NCBI GenBank assembly: GCA_022885665.1
Contig: JAGQDJ010000078.1
Coordinates: 267,922 to 331,921, forward strand
Direction of reading: 5' to 3'
Origin: Triops longicaudatus
Taxonomy: Eukaryota > Arthropoda > Branchiopoda > Notostraca > Triopsidae
Length of the DNA: 64,000 nt
In this document: piece after piece, positions 36,392 to 50,542 of the stretch
Layout: each line of letters begins with the position of its first letter
Position numbering within the stretch: the first letter of the stretch is position 1
The notes under the pieces: generated by a model
The model's input: the letters and a program-made list of their open reading frames with translations, nothing else
Databases searched by the model: none
What the model was told of the DNA's origin: nothing
Position numbers and translations under genes: made by a program

Positions 36392-39105
36392 CATTATGAA
36401 AAGTATAACAAATCATACAAATTTCATGAATTACATTTTAACTTCCTATATCGCTTTTATAGTGCCTTTACTTCCTGCTCCATTAAAAAAAATTCTTACC
36501 GGCGGATCGTTTTCGGTAATATTGCCGCAAGTTCTTTGAAAATGCTCTACGAGGTTTCCATTTGCCCATGATGTTAATCAGTTTTAGGAAGACATGCGCT
36601 TTCACACACACTAAAAAAGACAGGCTATTTCGAGAAGCGTGCTTGCCGCCCACGACTCATGGCATGTGCGAGAAAAAGCCGTGAAAACATCACTTTCATT
36701 TTTTTTCTAATATATTGTGCAAGGCCATTATATTTTACTGTAGATGAAGCTGACTTAAAGCTGAGGGAAAATGTCATTTCATTACGTGGATTTTCAGGCG
36801 AGAAAGGTCGGTTCGGAATAAAAAAAAATTAAAAAAAGGAAGAAGAATGGGCAACTTCGGAAACTGTGAGGTATGTTTGTATCAAGTATACTGTAGAAAA
36901 GTCATGAAATGTACTGCACAGTGTAATATGCTGAACACACGACACTTGCGTGAGTGAGGCCAGTGCTACATAAGTTTCGCTGATAGTTTAGATACCACAT
37001 ATCGCGCAAATTATAGGCACGAATTTTCTTTTTTCTTACTTATAATTACTGTGGATTCGTGTATTCTTGTAAAGTAATAGATTTACGATTTTTACTTATT
37101 ACACGTCAACTTTTTGGGATATTCCTTAAATTAGTTAGGCTATGTTTATGTTTTCTAAAGCTGAAGCCTGTCTGAGAAAACTAATCTTCAAGAAATTGAA
37201 GGTGAATATAAAAAACCTCTGCCCGATAGTTCAACTCCCTGTTAAGGCTGAGCATATTTATCAACGTAATTAGAAAGACATTAAGTAAAGTCCGTAAACC
37301 TTACAAAAATAAAACTCCCGAATCTTCAGAGAGTTTCGAAATCTTCAGAGATCTGACCATTTACGTAAACGTGAAAAACTTGTCTACGAGGCAGAAAGAA
37401 AGACAAATAATGGTTTCGAAATCTTTCAGGTACCACTTTTCACTATGTTTGAAAACTGGAACTTAGTTATTTTTAAAACATTTGTTACTTTTAATCGTAA
37501 GTGGGACTTCCCGATAACTAAGAGGGATACAAATTTTATTAAATACAAATGTGGTAAGTTAACGAGAGTTGTCAGTGCTAATTCACGAAAAACACTAAAA
37601 TAATTGGCTCATTAGCAAATTAATCGAACCGGTCTTCGAAAAAATTTCAACCTCACCGTATCCACAAACTTCAGAAGTTCTTACTGTCGCAAAAGTTTTT
37701 AAGCTATTTTGCTATGCTTGTGAAATCATGCCAGACAAATAATCCTCCTGTGTTTCTCCCATCCACCTATGCGGCCAATATCTTTCTAAATGAAATCCTA
37801 AATATTTTAAAATAAGTATGCTTCACCTGATTCAACTGATTCAGTCTGCTTTCGTAATTACCCAACGTTTCCTACCGCATCAACCCCACAAAAATAATAT
37901 AATAAATTCTTTATGACAAAATGTGTCCCGTTTTCTGCCCAATGAAATTTGGTCACCCTGCTTTTCAACACATCGTCCTAGCCTCAGGAATATCAGTGAC
38001 AGAAGGCTGGTACAATGGTGTCTACTTAAGTCGAGCTCGGATAAGGTGAAAACCCGCTTTGCCCGACCAAAAACTTACCAGACCCGTATTAATCCCATTT
38101 AAGCCAATGCAAACGAAGTTTAGACCAATTCGTCTAACTCGAATATTCGTTTTAGTCGAAGAAACCTTATAGCCCCAACGGGTACCGTGCAGTGACTAAT
38201 GGCTCCGGATAAGTTGTAGCCCCGGACGGACAAAGGTTCGTGAAAGTGAGAGCTGAAAACTTCCGAAAAAAAAAATCTGCTCTTGTTCTGATCTGACGGG
38301 CTTTCATGACCTCTTTCACCTTTTTGTTTTCACCTTTCAAGTTTGCAAATTATTTATTACAGCACCCTTAACGGTGAAGGAACAAAATTTCTGTCTAAAA
38401 CCTTAAATGAAGACAGCCTGGTCCGTTTCGGATGTACAGACTAAAGGGGTAAATCCTTCTTTTTTAATTTATCACGAGTTTAACTTAAACTAGCTGTTGT
38501 ATTAGGTGCGAAACAACATACTTGGGAAACAATCAAATTTGGGTTCAGTGGTAGAATTTTTACGACTAATTTGGCCAAAGGTTGAAACCGGAAAGCACAA
38601 TTAAAAGGAAGTTAACAGTAAGGGCGAGGCAAAAGGAATTGACCGCTGCAATAATGAATTATTTCTTACACTACGACGTATAGGAAAGGTCGTACAGGGA
38701 CCAACGGTATTACGTTTTTGTCTTCAATGGTTTTTCCGTTTCGGATTGATCCGAAACACAACCGAATAAGACAATATATCGCAAGTGCGATGTTGGTCAT
38801 ATTTTAAATCAACTAACCGATGGCGAAGGAAAGATGAGTGAAAGCTACTCGTCGTTATGTAAAGGCAAGTCCTGATAAACGAAAGCTCATCATAGCACGC
38901 ATTTATCTGTCCTGACCCGAGCTCTTCGACGCCGAGAGCAGTGTTATGCAAAATAGCTATTGGACACGCCACCTGGTCCGAAGACACACCAGGAAGGCGT
39001 GAAAAGGCGGAGCTTAACCCACGTGTAGCGTTCGCTTCTGCAGTGTTCAAATTGCGTGTTTAATTCAAGAAATACAGAAAGTTTGCCTGTGAAATATTGT
39101 GTAAA
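36392..39105. other. Intergenic region upstream of RRP5
   Basis: No coding sequence is seen. The only structured segment is a possible transposon end at 38013. The promoter of RRP5 must lie at the right end, but no specific element is recognised. Confidence 0.4.
38013..38170. mobile_element. Possible Tigger-like element remnant
   Basis: After TA, the sequence CAATGGTGTCTACTTAAGTC and the later CTAACTCGAATATTCGTTTT have the CTTAAGTCGA/AACTCGAA character of pogo/Tigger MITE termini. Only one end is recognisable and the extent is uncertain. Confidence 0.3.
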
Positions 39106-42100
39106 ATGGTTGTTGTTATGGAGGAACCTAGCTTTCCTCGCGGAGGAAACACTCCTCAGAGCTCACTGGGCCGGGAAAATCGTAAAACAAACAATGATGT
39201 TCTCTTTAAGGTAAACACATACATGTTGCAATAATACCCACAGAAATCTTACATTTCACGGATACATTAATGTTTTTTTTTCTAGGACCCTTACTTAAAC
39301 AAGAAAAAGAAGAAAAAGTTCCAAAAGAACGAAGCTCGTGACGATGATTCGGATGACGACTTTGAAGACCAGAAACCAAACAAACGAGCCAAGGAAGGAG
39401 AAGAACTGGAAGAAGATGCCGATTCACCTTTGAAAGTGAAAGCCGCCGAGCATTTAGGTTTCCAGCATCTACGTGATGGAATGGTGGTGTTGGGCCGTGT
39501 TCAAGAAATTAGAGATATGGAGTTGCTGATCAGTTTACCTGGCAGATTGCAGGCTTATGTACCCATTACCAATATTTCTGAGCCATACACCGCAGCTTTA
39601 AAAGAAATTTCAGCCAGTGACCAGGCGGAATCTGACGTGAGTGTCTTATTGACTGATTCTCGTGACAATTAACCATACTTTGGGGTTGTTGTATCTTTAA
39701 TAGGAAGTTAAAAGCCTGAAAGAGATGTTCGTCTATGGTCAGATCGTACCGTGTAGCATCGTGGAAGTTGCACTTGATGGAAGCAGACGTATTTTGGCGA
39801 CGTTGAGCCCAGCTGAAGTGAACAAAGACCTGTCAATCAGTTCTTTATGCAAAGATATGGTACGTTATGATTTGAAGAGACAATTTTCTTTTATTCACAC
39901 TTAACATCTATTTCCAGGTCCTAACAGGGGCAGTTCGGAGTATAGAAGACCATGGTTATGTCATGGATGTTGGAGTAAAGAATGTTCGCGCTTTCCTTCG
40001 TAAAGAGGAAGTGTCGAATCTAACTCTTGGTGCGTGTTGGAGTCCTATTTCACATTAAAAAAAAATAAAAAAAAAAGTTCTTCTAGCTAACCAAATTTTT
40101 CGTATGGTAGGGGTTGGTCAGTTAATCCGCATGTCTGTAAAGAAAGTGTCGCGTGACGGCCCTGCGTGCACATTGCAGTTGAGCACCCAGACGACCAAGT
40201 TGAATATCAAGGATGATTTTTCTATGAATAGTCTCGTTTCTGGCACGATTCTTCACGTTACCGTTGACAAAGTATACTTCAAGTTATCTTTGTCCATCTC
40301 TGTCGTTTTCCTTACTTTTTTCCTTTGAAGGTAATTCCAAATGGGATTCAAGTCATGTTCGGGCGGTTTAAGGGCATTGTACACGAACAACACACAACGA
40401 CGGCCAGTGTCACAGCGAACATGTACACTCAAGGCGACAAGCTAATAGCCACAGCTCTCTATACAATGCCTTTGATCAACGTTCCTTATCTGAGCCTAAA
40501 GCCGGAGTTACAGACTCTCCAAAACAATGAACATCAACCCAGACACAAAATAGCACTGGGGCAGATCGTTGACAGTGCTCGTGTCGTATCTTCCTCATCA
40601 GCTGGTAAGCACCTTGTCATTTGCACTCATTGACAACCGTTATTTAGTGATTTTCTTTTCTTTTATTTTAAACTTGGTTTCGTGTCTTTGTTCCTTTTGT
40701 TTTCACAAAAATTTTCCACGTGATTTACGTATAATGCGTAACTAGGATCGTTTGTCAGCCTGACGAAAGGATGTCAGGGCTTTGTACCATTAAGGCACAT
40801 ACAAGATGTTACAGCTGGTGTGGATTTGCCCGAATCAATACTTCCCGTGAATGTCCGAAAACGCGTGCGGATCCTGCAGTATGCTCTTATGGATGAAGTC
40901 TACATTTGCACCATGAAAAAGTAACATAGGCTGTTCGTATCTTTTTCTTTGTAAACAAATAAGTGGTTAGGTCCTTGTTGAAGCAAGCAGCGTTACGGTA
41001 CGAAGATTTTCGTGTTGGACAAACCATTGAAGGCACCGTAATTGGGCTCCAAGATGTTCGCAGCGGCACTTTGAAAGGCAAAGGTGTTAAAGTCAGCCTT
41101 GGGCGCAATCTGGAAGGGTTTATTATGCCGATGCACATCGCCGATGATCCGAGACTTAAGAGACCCGAATTGAAATTCATACCGGGGGAGACTATCACCT
41201 GCAGGGTACAACTTTTCGCACTTCTCTCTGGTTAGCAAATAATCAAGTGACTTGTTGTCTTCCAGGTGCTTAATGTAGAGCCAGAGAGGAAGAAGGTCTT
41301 TTTGACGCATAAAAGAACGCTAATGGAAAGTGGTGAACCACTCATCGCATCGCCGGAGGATGCCAAACCTGGGCAGGTTGTACACGGTACCGTTGTGATG
41401 ATCAGTAACAAAGGATTGTTGGTATCCTTCTACGGAGAGGCTAAAGTAATAACGCATTTTTACTTCGTAGAATATGAATAAAGAACAAAAAATAAGAAAG
41501 ATAGCGGTCACCGTGAACCCAGCTCGCGGTGGTCAAGAATAAATATTAATAATAGTAATAATAAGTAAGTGAAATAAAAAATTTAGTAAAGACATGGTCG
41601 TATTAAGTAAAATAAAATTACAGGATGAAAACTCATACGTCTACCTCTTAATGAACAGGGATGGGTGCCAGTAGCGAAACTGTCGGTAGATTATGTAGAA
41701 AACCCAGCAGCGGTGTTTCGGGTCGGTCAGTTAGTTAAGTGTAAAGTCGAACATGTGAATATGGATAAGAAACGGATCCATTTGACACTGAATATCGGCA
41801 TCCACAAAGCCAAATCTGAAGGAGTTGCAAAAAGCAGCGAAGCTGCCCCGGAAGCAAAACCTTCCGAGTCGAACTTGCCTTTGTTTGCGTTGGTGAAGTG
41901 TGTGGTAGACGCTGTGGAGAAGTCCGAGCCAGGAGTCCGCGTGAAACTAACTGATTCGGATACTTCCGCATTCATTCCTCAAAACCATCTTTCAGACGAC
42001 CCTAGCTTAACCCCGTTATTGCTGCCCACTTACAAAAGCGGTCAGGAGCTCCAAGACTGTGTTGTTTATCTGCGTCACCCTGCCTTAGTACTATCACTGA

Positions 42101-45100
42101 AGCCGAGCTTAGTAAAGCTTGCTAAAGATCAGAAAGTCCCCCAATCTCGAGCTAATGTCACGCCCGATTTGGTGCTTCCAGTGGTGGTAGTGGCGAACAC
42201 GAAACACCTTGTCAAAGTCCATGTGCCCTGCGTAACAGACAAAGTCACGGGTGTGATTGTCAAAAAAGTAAAAAAATATTATCGAGTTAAACTTGTTCCT
42301 TAATTTTCATCTGTTTATTTATGTAGACACTCCCACTCGGCCTAGAACTCAAAACTGGTCAGTCGTTACACGCCAAAGTGGTCGATGATAAAACGAAGAA
42401 AGAAGATGTCACTTTGACTGCTGTTATGAAACCCCAGGAACAACAAGAGGTATACTCTCAAATACGAATATTTCAGTTTTTTCAAGATGTGTCTGTTTTA
42501 TTTTCTATTCCGGATTTATATTTTTTATTGCTAGTTTCGCTTCTAATCTTTGTCACTGTATTTTTCTACTTAAGTTTCGTTTCTGTATTAATTTAGTCGC
42601 TCACTTAATTGAAAGTAATGTCCTTATTTTCCCAAAATATACGATCTTGGTTCTTACTTGTGTTACTTGGTTCCCCGACCACTTCTCAGATTTTCTGTCC
42701 TCATTTTTCCATGGAAAACTGTATTAAACGTGTTATTGTAACTTACGAGACAAAGTAACACATTGTAAGGAATTCAACAACTGTAAAACAGGAACCAAAA
42801 AGAGTGATCGTAATAATTTACGCGCCCACGTGAGGGTCAGTAAACACCGTTACAACAGTTCGGTCAAATAGAATAAGTTAAGCTAGGTTAGGTAAAGTTT
42901 GTTTGCCTCAATTCAGATCAAGTTAAGCTTGCTTACATAAATCCCCGCTGCGAAGCGGGAGGAGAAGCAAAACAGAAAAAGCATTCGGAAGTACGACGGA
43001 AAATGATAGCGATTTTTTACTTTAATTATTTTACTTGTTTTACTCGTTGATCTTCCATCTCTTTTTTTTTAATCTAATTCAATGTTTGTGAAATAAGTGG
43101 TCAAATTTTGTGCAAATTTTGTTTTGGTGCTTATTCTTTATTAACTTATGCATTATGTTTCCTTACTTTTGGTACGCAGGCCGAGTTGATTCAATACCTG
43201 GAAGCTACCGAAAGGATCAAAACATGCTCCACAGATTTGGAAGGAAACATATGTCATTTGGCTAGATTTAAACAAGGCCAAAGTGTAGTGGGCAAAGTTT
43301 CGTCCGTGACTAATGGTGACGTGGAAGTTGAGCTGGAAAATGATGTAAAAGGAATAGTTACACTGTATCATACTTCAGGTACTAGACAAAGTCTTGTTTT
43401 ATGTATGATTTTAACTTTCGCGTGATCTTAATTTACAGAGTCGGAATTGAAAGCTGGTGATCTGGTAGCCGGTGTAGTAATGGACGTTTGCTTGGCCGAC
43501 GGCCTAGTCTATATAACTCCAAAAAAGAAGCTCGTACAAGAGCTAAGCAAACGACCAGAAAGTAAACGCAAATCTGTATACTTTTCGGGATTAAATTTAT
43601 TCATTTTTTTTTTTTTTCTCGTTTCAATGGAACAGAAGCGATATTCACTGTCAAACCTAACGAGAGCTATCCGGGACTTGTACTTATAGCCGATTCTCAT
43701 TATACTTTGGTACAATTGAATACTCCCGGTAGACCTTTGGCTTACGTACCCGGCAAGCCCCTGATTAGCCCCATTGGGCATTCGGACAAAGGAAAAGCAG
43801 GAGACCGCGTCGTCATCACCATTAAGGAGTAAAACTATTTACGACTTCTCGAAGGAGCTGTAAAAACTCTTCTTTTTCTGTTTCTTTCTTCAACGCAGAT
43901 CGAAGGCTGGAACTATGGTGGGTGTGTTAGCGAGAGGAAAGAAGGCGCAGAAACGAAATCGAACAGCTTCCGAGTCCTCCATTTCGGATGTAGGGTCCTC
44001 ATCTAAGAAATCCAAGGAGGAACAGCAATCACTTCAACACCAAAGCCAAACAATGAAGGTGCTTGATCAGGATCCTGCAGAAAAGCAGAAGACGTCCAAA
44101 AAAGACGCCAAGAAAAAGCCAACTGATCAGAAAAAAACTCAGTCTATTCAAATCGAGGAAGTCAAAGCATCCCAGCCAGAAACAACTGAACCCGAAAGTT
44201 CCAAAAAGAAGAAAAAGAAAAACAAGAAAAAATCCCAAAGTAAGAGTGAAGACAAAAGCAAAGAAGTCAAAGTACCGGAAGCTCAAGCTCAATCTCAGTC
44301 ATCGAAGACAGACGAAATACCTCGATTGAACGTCAGCCAAGGGTTCTCCTTTGATGAAAACGACTGGAGTGTCTTACCGTCTGCGAACCAACAAACGACA
44401 GCAGAAGACTCTGATTCCGAGGTACGTAACAATGATGCCGACGAGATTTGGGGACGAGTGTAGAATTCTCTTATTTAATTGGGTTTATACATTTCATTGT
44501 CGATTTGTTTAGTTTTTTACACTCGTTTATCGCTTTGTTGCATTCAATGTATTTATTTTAATTTTTATTAAAAGTCGTAGGCTTCTATGAGTCGCGTCAC
44601 CAGACATGTATTCTATTTAGTTCAACTTTCGAAAAGTTTTTAAAAGTATTTGCAACTATTTTCCTGTCTTTGTCAAAAAGAAAACATTTATTCCGTTATT
44701 TTTGTGTAACTATTTGATTTACGAAATTTGTTTTGAAAGGATGAAGAAGAATCAACTCCAGCTGCGCGTCAGCGTCGTAGTCGTTTAGAAGAAGAGAAGA
44801 GAGTTGCGCTAATGGAAAAAGCGTTGGCGGATCCGAATCGCCAAGCTGAGACGGCGGACGACCACGAACGTTTGGTTTTAGCCCATCCCAACTCTTCTCT
44901 TCACTGGCTGCAGTACATGGCCTTCTATTTGCAGGTAAATTTGGAATGTTTGCTCTTTTTTGTGGCATAGGGAGATTTCTCTTGTCACCCGACCACACCC
45001 GTGGTTGCATAATGAACGATGTAAGGTGACCACACAATCTTTAGGAGATCTCATAAAGATGCATTTTTAGGGTGGTTAGATTGTGACAATAAACGTCGAG

Positions 45101-47947
45101 TTGTTGAAATATGACACGTAGCGTGGTATGCTTGGCGCTCATACTAATGGGAAATGGTTCGTTTTGTAGGCTACCGAAGTGGAGAAAGCACGTGGAGTGG
45201 CGCGACGCGCTTTGCGCACGATTGACTACCGAGAAGAAGGCGAGAAATTCAACATTTGGACCGCTCTGTTAAATCTGGAAAATTTGTACGGTTCGGTAGA
45301 GAGTGTGGAAGCTGTTGTGCAAGAAGCTGTCACTTTCAACGAACCGGTTAAGGTTTACTTGCAGCTGGCCAAAATTTATACAGAAAATGGGAAAACCGAC
45401 GTGAGTTAACTTCTTTATTGTGCCTCTTTGTTCATTTGACGCTATGCCTCGTTGCCGTGCGAAGATTAACAGCTTTTCTGTTTTCATTTCTTTAGCTGGC
45501 AGAGGAGACATATAATCTCCTCTTGAAGAAATTTAAGAATAATAAGGAGGCATGGGTAACGGCTTTCGTTTTCAATTTCAAACGTCAAAAGCCCGACGTC
45601 GCCCGCAATCAACTGCAGCGCGCTATCCAATCCCTTGAGAAACGAGAACGTAAGATTTTTTTTTCTTTTTATATTTTTCATTATTCCCGTACAAAATGCT
45701 TCGCAACACTTATTTCTCTTTTTCGTTTCCGGTGAAAACAGATGTAGACCTTTTAAGTAGGTTTGCCCAGCTTGAGTGTAAACTAGGGGAGATAGAGCGA
45801 GCCAAAACCATGTTCGACACCTTACTAGCATCCTATCCGAAGCGCGTTGATCTTTGGATGGTTTACATAGATGCCTTGGTGAGAGCTGGAGATGCCCAAG
45901 CAGCAAGGTACTTCCATTTCTGATTTTTTTTTTCTGTAAAACTCCTAAAACAACGGAATTTTCCTTTTCCCTTTAAATATTCCCTTTTTGTTAATTTGTT
46001 CGTATATTTATCAGTTTATTAATTTATTTTATTTCTTTTAAGTGTATTAATACAACTCTCTTGAAGGTTGTTATTGGATTTCGTCATATTTTTTTGTAGT
46101 TTTATTTTGTTCTCGCAAAGCTCTTTTCTTGAGTCATGGGACAAATCCATTTGAACTTGAGTCGTAGTGTTAGGTTCGGTACTGTGCAATATTTTGGCGT
46201 CTGGTGTACTCGAAATTTGAAGGTCAGGGAATTGTTTAGGTACGTGGTGGTGTGGTTTTTAGCAAATTATGACTGGTTAAGCTTGCACGTAATTAGTCGA
46301 GCATTCTTGCCTAATCCTGTCTAATTACGTAAGGGAAACAGCATTTCAAGGTGACCCTTTTTTCTCGCGTTGGATACCATTTCCTGTAAGGAGTCTGTCT
46401 GGAAGGCCTCGTTGCCGGGAGTTTAAAAGAAATGCACCGTCATACGTGCGATCTTGTTTTATTCTTATCTGATTGGGGGTAACGCTTATTAGAACTGAAA
46501 TGGGGATAATTAATCTGCATGACGTGACAAAGCTAAAGGAGCCCAACGTACCAGGACATGTAAGAAGAATAATGCGGACAGCTTCTCGCCCGCAGCGTGA
46601 ATCTTTTACGACGCCGAGCCATTTTCGCTCATCATTTCGCCATACTCTCTACTGGAGAAGACATAAGATGCGATACAGGGCAAAATTAGCTTTCGCGGTC
46701 AGGATTACGCTGTCGCTATTGAGGTTAAAAATGTTACACGTATCATGTTTCGTACCTTATCTGAGTTATCTGAATAGGTGCTGGGAAAAAAACGCAAGCA
46801 TTAAAATTAACAATGGAGAATTCGCAAATCTTCGCAAGGAACATTGTTTGTCTAGAAAGGGACTCGTCACAGTGCGTGTATTTTACTTGATTGAAACGAT
46901 AATAACCTACTAACGCATAAGTGAGTTCGGCGTTACGTCTTATACGTTTTCATGGTAGTTGAGTGCGTACGGTTTCATTTTTTTTATTAAAGAAACTATT
47001 CCAAGAATAATTTCCCAAAATTTCCTTTTCACAGCGTCTGTGTCAAGCGAAAAAATGAAAAATCAGTGGACCATGCTTTATAGGTGTGTTATAGAGTGAA
47101 ATGTAGGTTGAATAACTTATGTCGTTATTTTAACGCTCAGAGGAGAGGAAAAAAGATATAAGGAACGAATTCGTACTGGCCCTGGTCTTGGTGACAGTAG
47201 GGAAGTGACAGGTTGCTTTTGTAATCTTTATGTTATCGAAATCGAGGGTAAAACTAGATCCTTAACTCTCCCAGGATCGCCAATCCTGACTTGGTGCGTT
47301 GGGTCAGTGGGTCAGTGTTCCTCTTCTACCCATAGGGTCTTCTTGGATGGCTTGGATCTTTCGTTGGCTCCTTCGCCTTACATTCCTTAACAACTCCTCT
47401 AACTGGCCATTTGCATAAGAGGGATATTTCCTATTAAGGAACGTGAAATTTCGGGTGAAAAGAGAAACGGTTAGGAAATAATTAAGATAAAATGTTAAAG
47501 AGTACAGGTGCGGGGATCAAAGGTTCGATTGAGTCATAGAATTGTATTCAAGCAGACCACTGCTCTTTATTTTTTTACGGATCTGGTACTTATTATTTTT
47601 CAAACGCTGTAGATGATTCGTACTAGAGTCATAATATTACTAATGATTATTGGAATTGTTCCTTATGTAGTAATTTTTCTAACAATTGCTGGAGTTGTTC
47701 CCGGATTTTCTAGTATAATACGTTGTGTCTAGTTATTGGTGGAGTAAAAATTAATTCTGAAAACTTTCGTCGTAGGCAAGTTTTGGAACGTGCCATTTCG
47801 TTGCAACTGCCCGCCAAGAAAATGAAAAGCTTGTTCCAGAAATTCTTGGCGTTTGAGCAAGCACACGGAGACGGAGACCGGCAGGAATATGTCAAACGCA
47901 AAGCTCTTGAGTTCGTGAACTCGAAAATGGGTAACGAAGAAGCCTGA
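39106..47947 (+). CDS. PDCD11: rRNA biogenesis protein RRP5 / PDCD11
   Basis: A nucleolar factor with tandem S1 RNA-binding domains and a C-terminal HAT/TPR module, needed for both 18S and 5.8S rRNA processing. Twenty exons: 39106-39210, 39286-39636, 39704-39859, 39918-40029, 40111-40271, 40331-40604, 40746-40920, 40971-41205, 41266-41445, 41659-42267, 42327-42449, 43180-43378, 43439-43561, 43636-43828, 43899-44421, 44740-44934, 45170-45400, 45496-45649, 45742-45907, 47776-47947. All join in phase to 1478 residues, shorter than human (about 1870), so some S1 repeats are missing or eroded. The start EEPSFPRGGNT matches the ESFPRGG of vertebrates. S1 segments include GMVVLGRVQEI and SIEDHGYVMDVGV. 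A Lys-rich linker (exon 15) precedes PRLNVSQGFSFDENDW and the HAT region from about 1174 on (HPNSSLHWLQYMAFYLQATEVEKAR, split over two exons). An AATAAA lies at 48017. Confidence 0.96.
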
Positions 47948-48016
47948 AGTGGTGCAGGTGCCGAATGCTAGGAATGAATGAAAAATGCTTGTTTTATGTA
48001 CCAGCGATAAGAAAAA

Positions 48017-48022
48017 AATAAA
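48017..48022 (+). terminator. Polyadenylation signal of RRP5/PDCD11
   Basis: AATAAA lies 70 nt after the stop codon, the first canonical signal downstream. Confidence 0.55.
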
Positions 48023-50542
48023 GGTCTCTGTCAGAAAAGGCACGGTGGCCCAACGTTTCACTTTACTTTTACTTTAAGCGTATGCAAATTGGACTAGGTA
48101 CAGGTGTTGCGTTCCACTGACACTATCACCAAAAGGTGGATGACCGCCTAAACCTTTAACCGAGTCGGAGATGGGTAATGATTTCCGACACGGAATCCTG
48201 CAAACGCCCAATGAGTTTACGTAGTTCCTGACAAATGATTCAATCCTGTAAATTACACGGCTAACAAGTTGTGTGTGTGAGAGCAAAACGCAGATGTAAC
48301 AACGTGTGCCTGGGCTTTTGGTTCCGGCTACGGCATGTCAGACTTCACAAGAAAAGGTATGGTGCTTGCAGTTCAGTGCAGCATGGAATTGCAATTGGAC
48401 ATGTCGTGTTTGGCTTTATGATCCCCCACGTTGTTAGGTGCCCAGACCTACATGCGTATGTTAATGAGAAGGAAGCTAGACCAAAGGATCCATGATCTTT
48501 TCCTCTCCCCTTTCCTTAACCTCAATTGCATCCAGAATAAAAATCTTTCCATAAAAACTATCCCTCACTAGAGTGTATTCCCGTGAAGATACCTGGGCAA
48601 AGCAAGTAAGCAGAGAGTTCTAGGTCAGCTGACCTAGAAACACCTCTATACTTTGCTAAATATTTCAACGTGCGTTGCCCACTGCGGACTTCCATCCAAC
48701 AACATAACTAGCCATTTTGGTCTTTCTCTCGGGATCTCACACTAGTGAGGGCAAAAACCGGCTCGGTTTTGGAAGACGGACCCTTCAGCGAAATGCAAAA
48801 AAGGAGACAAAGGGGTTAAAGAACTACGAAAACTTTGAACTTCCCAGCTCGAATCCAAATTTGCGTAGTGCTAACTATCAACTGTGTAAACACTACGAGC
48901 TCTCACAATATCGAACCATGTAGACTTGTTTAGTTGAGGAAACATGTCACTGTTTGGTCGTTGGACAAATTGAAAGGATGAACTAAGTGTGTTTAAGAAC
49001 TAAAAAAATCCACGCCTTGTAAAACATTAAAATCGTTCGCAAATGCAGCATCGTAAAAAGAGTGAACTTCATTAACATAATTATGTTTTTCCGCTTTCTT
49101 TCTGCGAAAGGGGCTCTCTTTGTTTTCTTTGTTGCGATTCTTGCACTAAAATTTTTCACCAAACGTTTCTAAGGAAATCGCACACTGAAGAATAATACGT
49201 CAAAACTTTAGTTTTAGTTAACAATTTCTTCCGGTAGAAACATAAATAAAAAACGTTGTGAATTACTTCTACTTCTAGCAATTGGGCTACATGTGCTTTG
49301 TAAAGAGAACTATTCCTTTTGCGCAGTTGACAGTACTTCTTATTTCTTAATGCTGCGCTTCTGTGTGGGATCTCTCATGTGGGTAATTTCTTTTGCGAAA
49401 CGAAATAAATATTTCAATTACCAGAATGAAAGAACGCCATTAAAATTGCATAGGTAATTACAATTCAGCAAGCTAAAAGTGATTCAGATAGATGATGAAA
49501 CCAAAACAATCTGTAATGAAAACTCAATTGGCTACTCTCTCTATATGGAACTTGTCTGGTTGCTTTGCAAACTGGACAAGGAGTGTCTATTTTTAGTTAA
49601 AGTTCACGTTCGTTTTTTTCAGTGCTTACTTCGCCGTTTATTTCATAAGAACGAATTTTTAATACTATGAGACTAACTTCAAACTCCATTTTAACTTGTA
49701 TTTAAAAATAAAACAACGAAAAATTTTTGGTCGATTTTTCCCGTGTCTCTTCTATATAAAAAAAACATAGCCATTGGCAAATTCTTATAGAAATATTAGC
49801 TGAAAATGCAGCAGCTTTTGTGATACCGACAATTGGGTAATCTCTTTAAGTTATTTTGACACTAAAATCTATGAGCGTATTTCTGGTATACCAAATAGTA
49901 CACAAATCAAGAAACCATGCTCAAGTTACCAAAATGTTCAGTATGCAGCAATAATCACGGGAACTTGACGGTCACGTGGGGGCTAAAGGGCATGATGGCT
50001 TTTTAATCACAAGCTAATGTTGCTATCCGATTTTGAAAGTACCATGTCAAGGATTCTGCAGCAGGTAGTTAAATATTGGGCATGTTTGTTTCTCTGTGGT
50101 CCCATAAAAGAAGTATTTCATAATCTATCATTATGACGCGAAAGTAAGGCGGGTTGATTGAATTTCCACCTGAAAGAGAAACTTCTTAACTCATCGAACG
50201 CTTTTGGCCAACGTAAATGGGAAAATGAGGCTGGAGTGGAGCACCACCCCAAAAGGTGAACGCCTTCGGCTTTGACTTCACTACAACTTATTTCAAATCG
50301 GCTCACCAAACCTTTGGCATGTAAAAAGTTGTCCCTCGATGTGTGTTGAGGTGCATGGTATGGGGAAAAGCGCGCTGCTCCTTCAAAGCTCACGAGTAGG
50401 CATCCCGAGACTTCCAGTTGCGTGTGGGCACCTGACAGGTGAAGTGCTACTTTTAAGAGACCGTGCAGGAATGAATTTAAAGCTGAAATACCACCTTAAA
50501 GGCTAACGGTGTTTTGTTCTATTGCAAGAAAAGGAAGAAACA
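48023..50542. other. Intergenic region upstream of the MIEAP-domain gene
   Basis: No conserved coding sequence is recognised. A TTGCAAG at 50523-50529 just before the start codon could be the acceptor of a 5' leader intron. The short open readings in between have no family resemblance. Confidence 0.4.

Noticed and set aside
46473..46913. 146-codon reading in the last RRP5 intron
   Set aside because: No ATG context, family match or flanking splice signals consistent with RRP5; RRP5 phase closes correctly without it.
39106..47947. Operon or trans-spliced polycistron across the co-oriented genes
   Set aside because: Intergenic gaps are mostly kilobases long and several genes carry their own AATAAA signals; nothing shows polycistronic transcription.
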